Part shown: one piece after another, positions 61,774 through 64,000 of the stretch
How positions within the stretch are numbered: the first letter of the stretch is position 1
Layout of the letters: each line of letters opens with the position of its first letter
Translations under genes and position numbers: made by a program
From: Chrysomallon squamiferum
Taxonomy: Eukaryota; Mollusca; Gastropoda; Neomphalida; Peltospiridae
NCBI GenBank assembly: GCA_012295275.1
Contig: CM022672.1
Location: 31,852,265 to 31,916,264 of the forward strand
Direction: 5' to 3'
DNA: 64,000 nt
Notes under the pieces: generated by a model
Database searches by the model: none
What the model was told of the DNA's origin: nothing
Seen by the model: the letters and a program-made list of their open reading frames with translations, nothing else

Positions 61774-64000
61774 TAATTATTAATTAATTAATAGAATTTA
61801 TTTATTTATTTATATTTTTTATTATATTATTTTCTTCTTGGATGTATTGTTATTAATAGTTGTTTAAGTTAAAGTTAATTTATTTCAGATAAAGATTTAA
61901 AATGTTGTTTTTATTTTCAGTTTTTGCTTAAAGATTAGCTGTGTTGGGTCAGTGCAAGAGAAAATAAAAATATTTACATGGATGCTCACATGAAAATAGT
62001 TTAACTTTCTCTTACTGTTTGTTTATGTCTCTGTAGCAGCCAATATTATCCTTCAGTGTTTATATATTTGCAAAACCATCAGTTTTAGTAAATACTGTTA
62101 ATTTATATTGCTGTATTATTTATATGTAACATTATGTTTCTATATGCTATTCATGAGTATCATGTAGGGGCCAGTGTTGTTTTTTTATGTGATTTACTTT
62201 TTTCCTCTTGTATTCTGTGAACTACACAATAAATATGTATCTGTGACTGGATGACATATACTGACTGTGATAACAAATGAAGTGAATTCTCAGGAAATGT
62301 GTTGTCTCTCATGTGAAGAGTTCAATGTATTTGGTTACCCATTTTGTTAAGCTTTATATCTCAGTTTAAGCAGTTAACTTTTAAGGTATTTATGTCAAGC
62401 TGTAATACTATAGGCGATGGTGTTTTTTACTTCAGGTATTTTACCTTTTGTAATCCTAATTTTTTAAATTTTTATTAGGATACAGTGTTAAGAAAAGAAT
62501 GTAAAGGTTTGCAAATATATAAAAGAATTTTGTGTGGTTTGTGATTGTATAATACTATAGCAGATTATTTAATTTGTATGGTTGTGAACTTTATGACTGT
62601 CAATAAGATAAAATGAATTTTTCAAAGATCCATTAAAACTGTCAGTCATAAGAACTCAGTCCATTGCAGCTTTTACAGTTACAACATATTTCAAATAATT
62701 TCAAAGTTTACAATCATACATTTGTAAAGTAATACTTGACAACTAACAAAAAGCAAATAATTTATCTAAACATAATACCGTAACATGAAATTATCTTTAT
62801 CTAAAGATCCAATACTTCATCCAGCACATCAAAACAATCATTCATTTTCAAATTTTATTAACATTTACTTTGAGAACTCCGATAACAATATACGTCTGAA
62901 CTGAGATAAATTATCCAGGAATAACAGTTAAACAGTATTAGAAATCTGAAGACAAAAAATTAATAATAATAAATAAAATAAAATAAATAAAATAAATAAA
63001 ATAAATAAATAAATAAAAAGAAACGAAAATAAAGAAAGCAAATATTTAGGAAAAACAGATATAATAGAAAGTAAATAAAGCAAATCACTTTTCTTTTCAG
63101 TCTAATAACTATTGAAACAGCCCTATTATTTATTTATTTATTTATTTATTATATGTAAAATAATAAAATTTAACTTCATAGCTTTTTAAAGTAATAACAG
63201 TTCACATGTGAACCTGCTGGTTTTAGGTACTTAACAAGTTATTAATGTGTTTATCTTATGATTACAAAATTGGTTGAAATTAATATTGGTTTCAGACCAT
63301 TATGTGGTTTCCTGTCTATTGTCGCAGACGACAGAAGCCGGGAAGGTCCGGAATGATCCGAATGGTCACGACCAGTTTTACGATACTGGGTCAGCGAGTC
63401 TCGCGGTTTTGTTTATCAAGACTACAGTCAACTAGTATTTGGCCTTCAAAGTTAATGTTTATTAAAATATGTTGCAAATTAAGGTAAGCCGGTACGCCCA
63501 ATTTATCGAACTACGAGCAAACCTTTTTATGTGAAATCAATATTTGAGATAAAGTAATTAATAGTGGCTCTGTAGTCACTATAGTGGTATTATAACTTAT
63601 AGATAAACAGGTCAAGTCGCCCAAACGGAACTTTGGCCATTTCAAGCCCTATATTACAGTGTGTACAGTATAATATACAATATAGGCCTATATATGTATT
63701 TCGCTAAGTAATATTTAAAAATATATATGTATATACACATTTCTAATAATCTTGCTGTTATGAAGTGGATAGGTATATTTAAAAATTCATTTAAATTTTA
63801 TTGTGTGTGAAAGACATTTATATATATATTAGCTAATAGGAATCATGCTGGTATTTTCAAGTAAATTACAGTTGTTATTGTTCTTATTATTGTTGTTGTT
63901 GTTGTTGTTATAAAATCTTTTACAACTATTAATCATGTATATTTGTTATATATTTATTTTGTATTTACAGATGGCTGAACTTCCACTGGAGTCCATATTG
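61774..64000 (+). repeat. 2.2-kb direct repeat, copy 2 (partner at 34,816-37,060)
   Basis: It starts with the first base after the gap and runs to the window edge. It contains the leader exon (about 63,328-63,483, with 12 bp missing relative to copy 1) and the first ten codons of the candidate gene. Confidence 0.93.
63971..64000 (+). CDS. Start of second copy of the candidate 92-aa gene (partial)
   Basis: ATG directly after TTGTATTTACAG. Ten codons (MAELPLESIL) are identical to 37,031-37,060 and then cut by the window end. Confidence 0.35.
   Translation, partial: MAELPLESIL

Overview
The window reads as nuclear DNA of an invertebrate animal, most likely a mollusc or another lophotrochozoan. 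The evidence is small exons with canonical GT..AG introns, very AT-rich non-coding DNA, exceptionally dense microsatellites and minisatellites, and gene families typical of such genomes: beta-microseminoprotein-like, BTB/BACK/PHR, and an EGF-repeat receptor tyrosine phosphatase. The species assignment is inference; no species marker is present.

Layout. (1) 198-5960: a complete three-exon beta-microseminoprotein-like secreted protein (128 aa, ten cysteines), whose second intron is almost wholly a 4.5 kb array of 39-bp units. (2) 6.0-9.1 kb: repeats and a dead LINE reverse transcriptase on the minus strand. (3) 9.15-34.3 kb: a large inverted duplication. The right arm carries a BTB-BACK-PHR gene (27,474-29,048, one frameshift) and the left arm a broken, 5'-truncated copy on the minus strand; both arms carry the same hAT-type MITE, so the insertion predates the duplication. 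The spacer holds two direct copies (13.4-17.1 and 19.3-23.6 kb) of a segment built round a foldback-like element with long inverted arms ending in (CT)n/(GA)n, plus a dead LINE ORF1. (4) 34.8-39 kb: a candidate small spliced gene inside a 2.2 kb block that recurs almost unchanged at 61.77-64.0 kb directly after a 200-N gap. (5) 39-50.5 kb: gene-poor DNA with minisatellites, a possible divergent promoter and a third, rearranged copy of the foldback-like element. (6) 50.96-60.63 kb: a 13-exon receptor-type protein tyrosine phosphatase (874 aa): signal peptide, ShKT-like module, EGF-like repeats, one membrane helix and a single PTP domain.

The most notable biology is in region 6. Every exon joins in phase to one continuous frame, but the catalytic cysteine of the PTP signature is serine and the WPD loop reads WMD, so the product is predicted to be a catalytically dead, phosphotyrosine-binding receptor. 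Its promoter plus signal-peptide exon has been tandemly triplicated; two copies fit the next exon and the third is out of phase. The most notable genome structure is the nested inverted and direct duplication at 9-34 kb.

The three well-supported genes (microseminoprotein-like, BTB-PHR, receptor phosphatase) show no sign of acting together. Most other long open frames in the window are translations of simple repeats and were not annotated.
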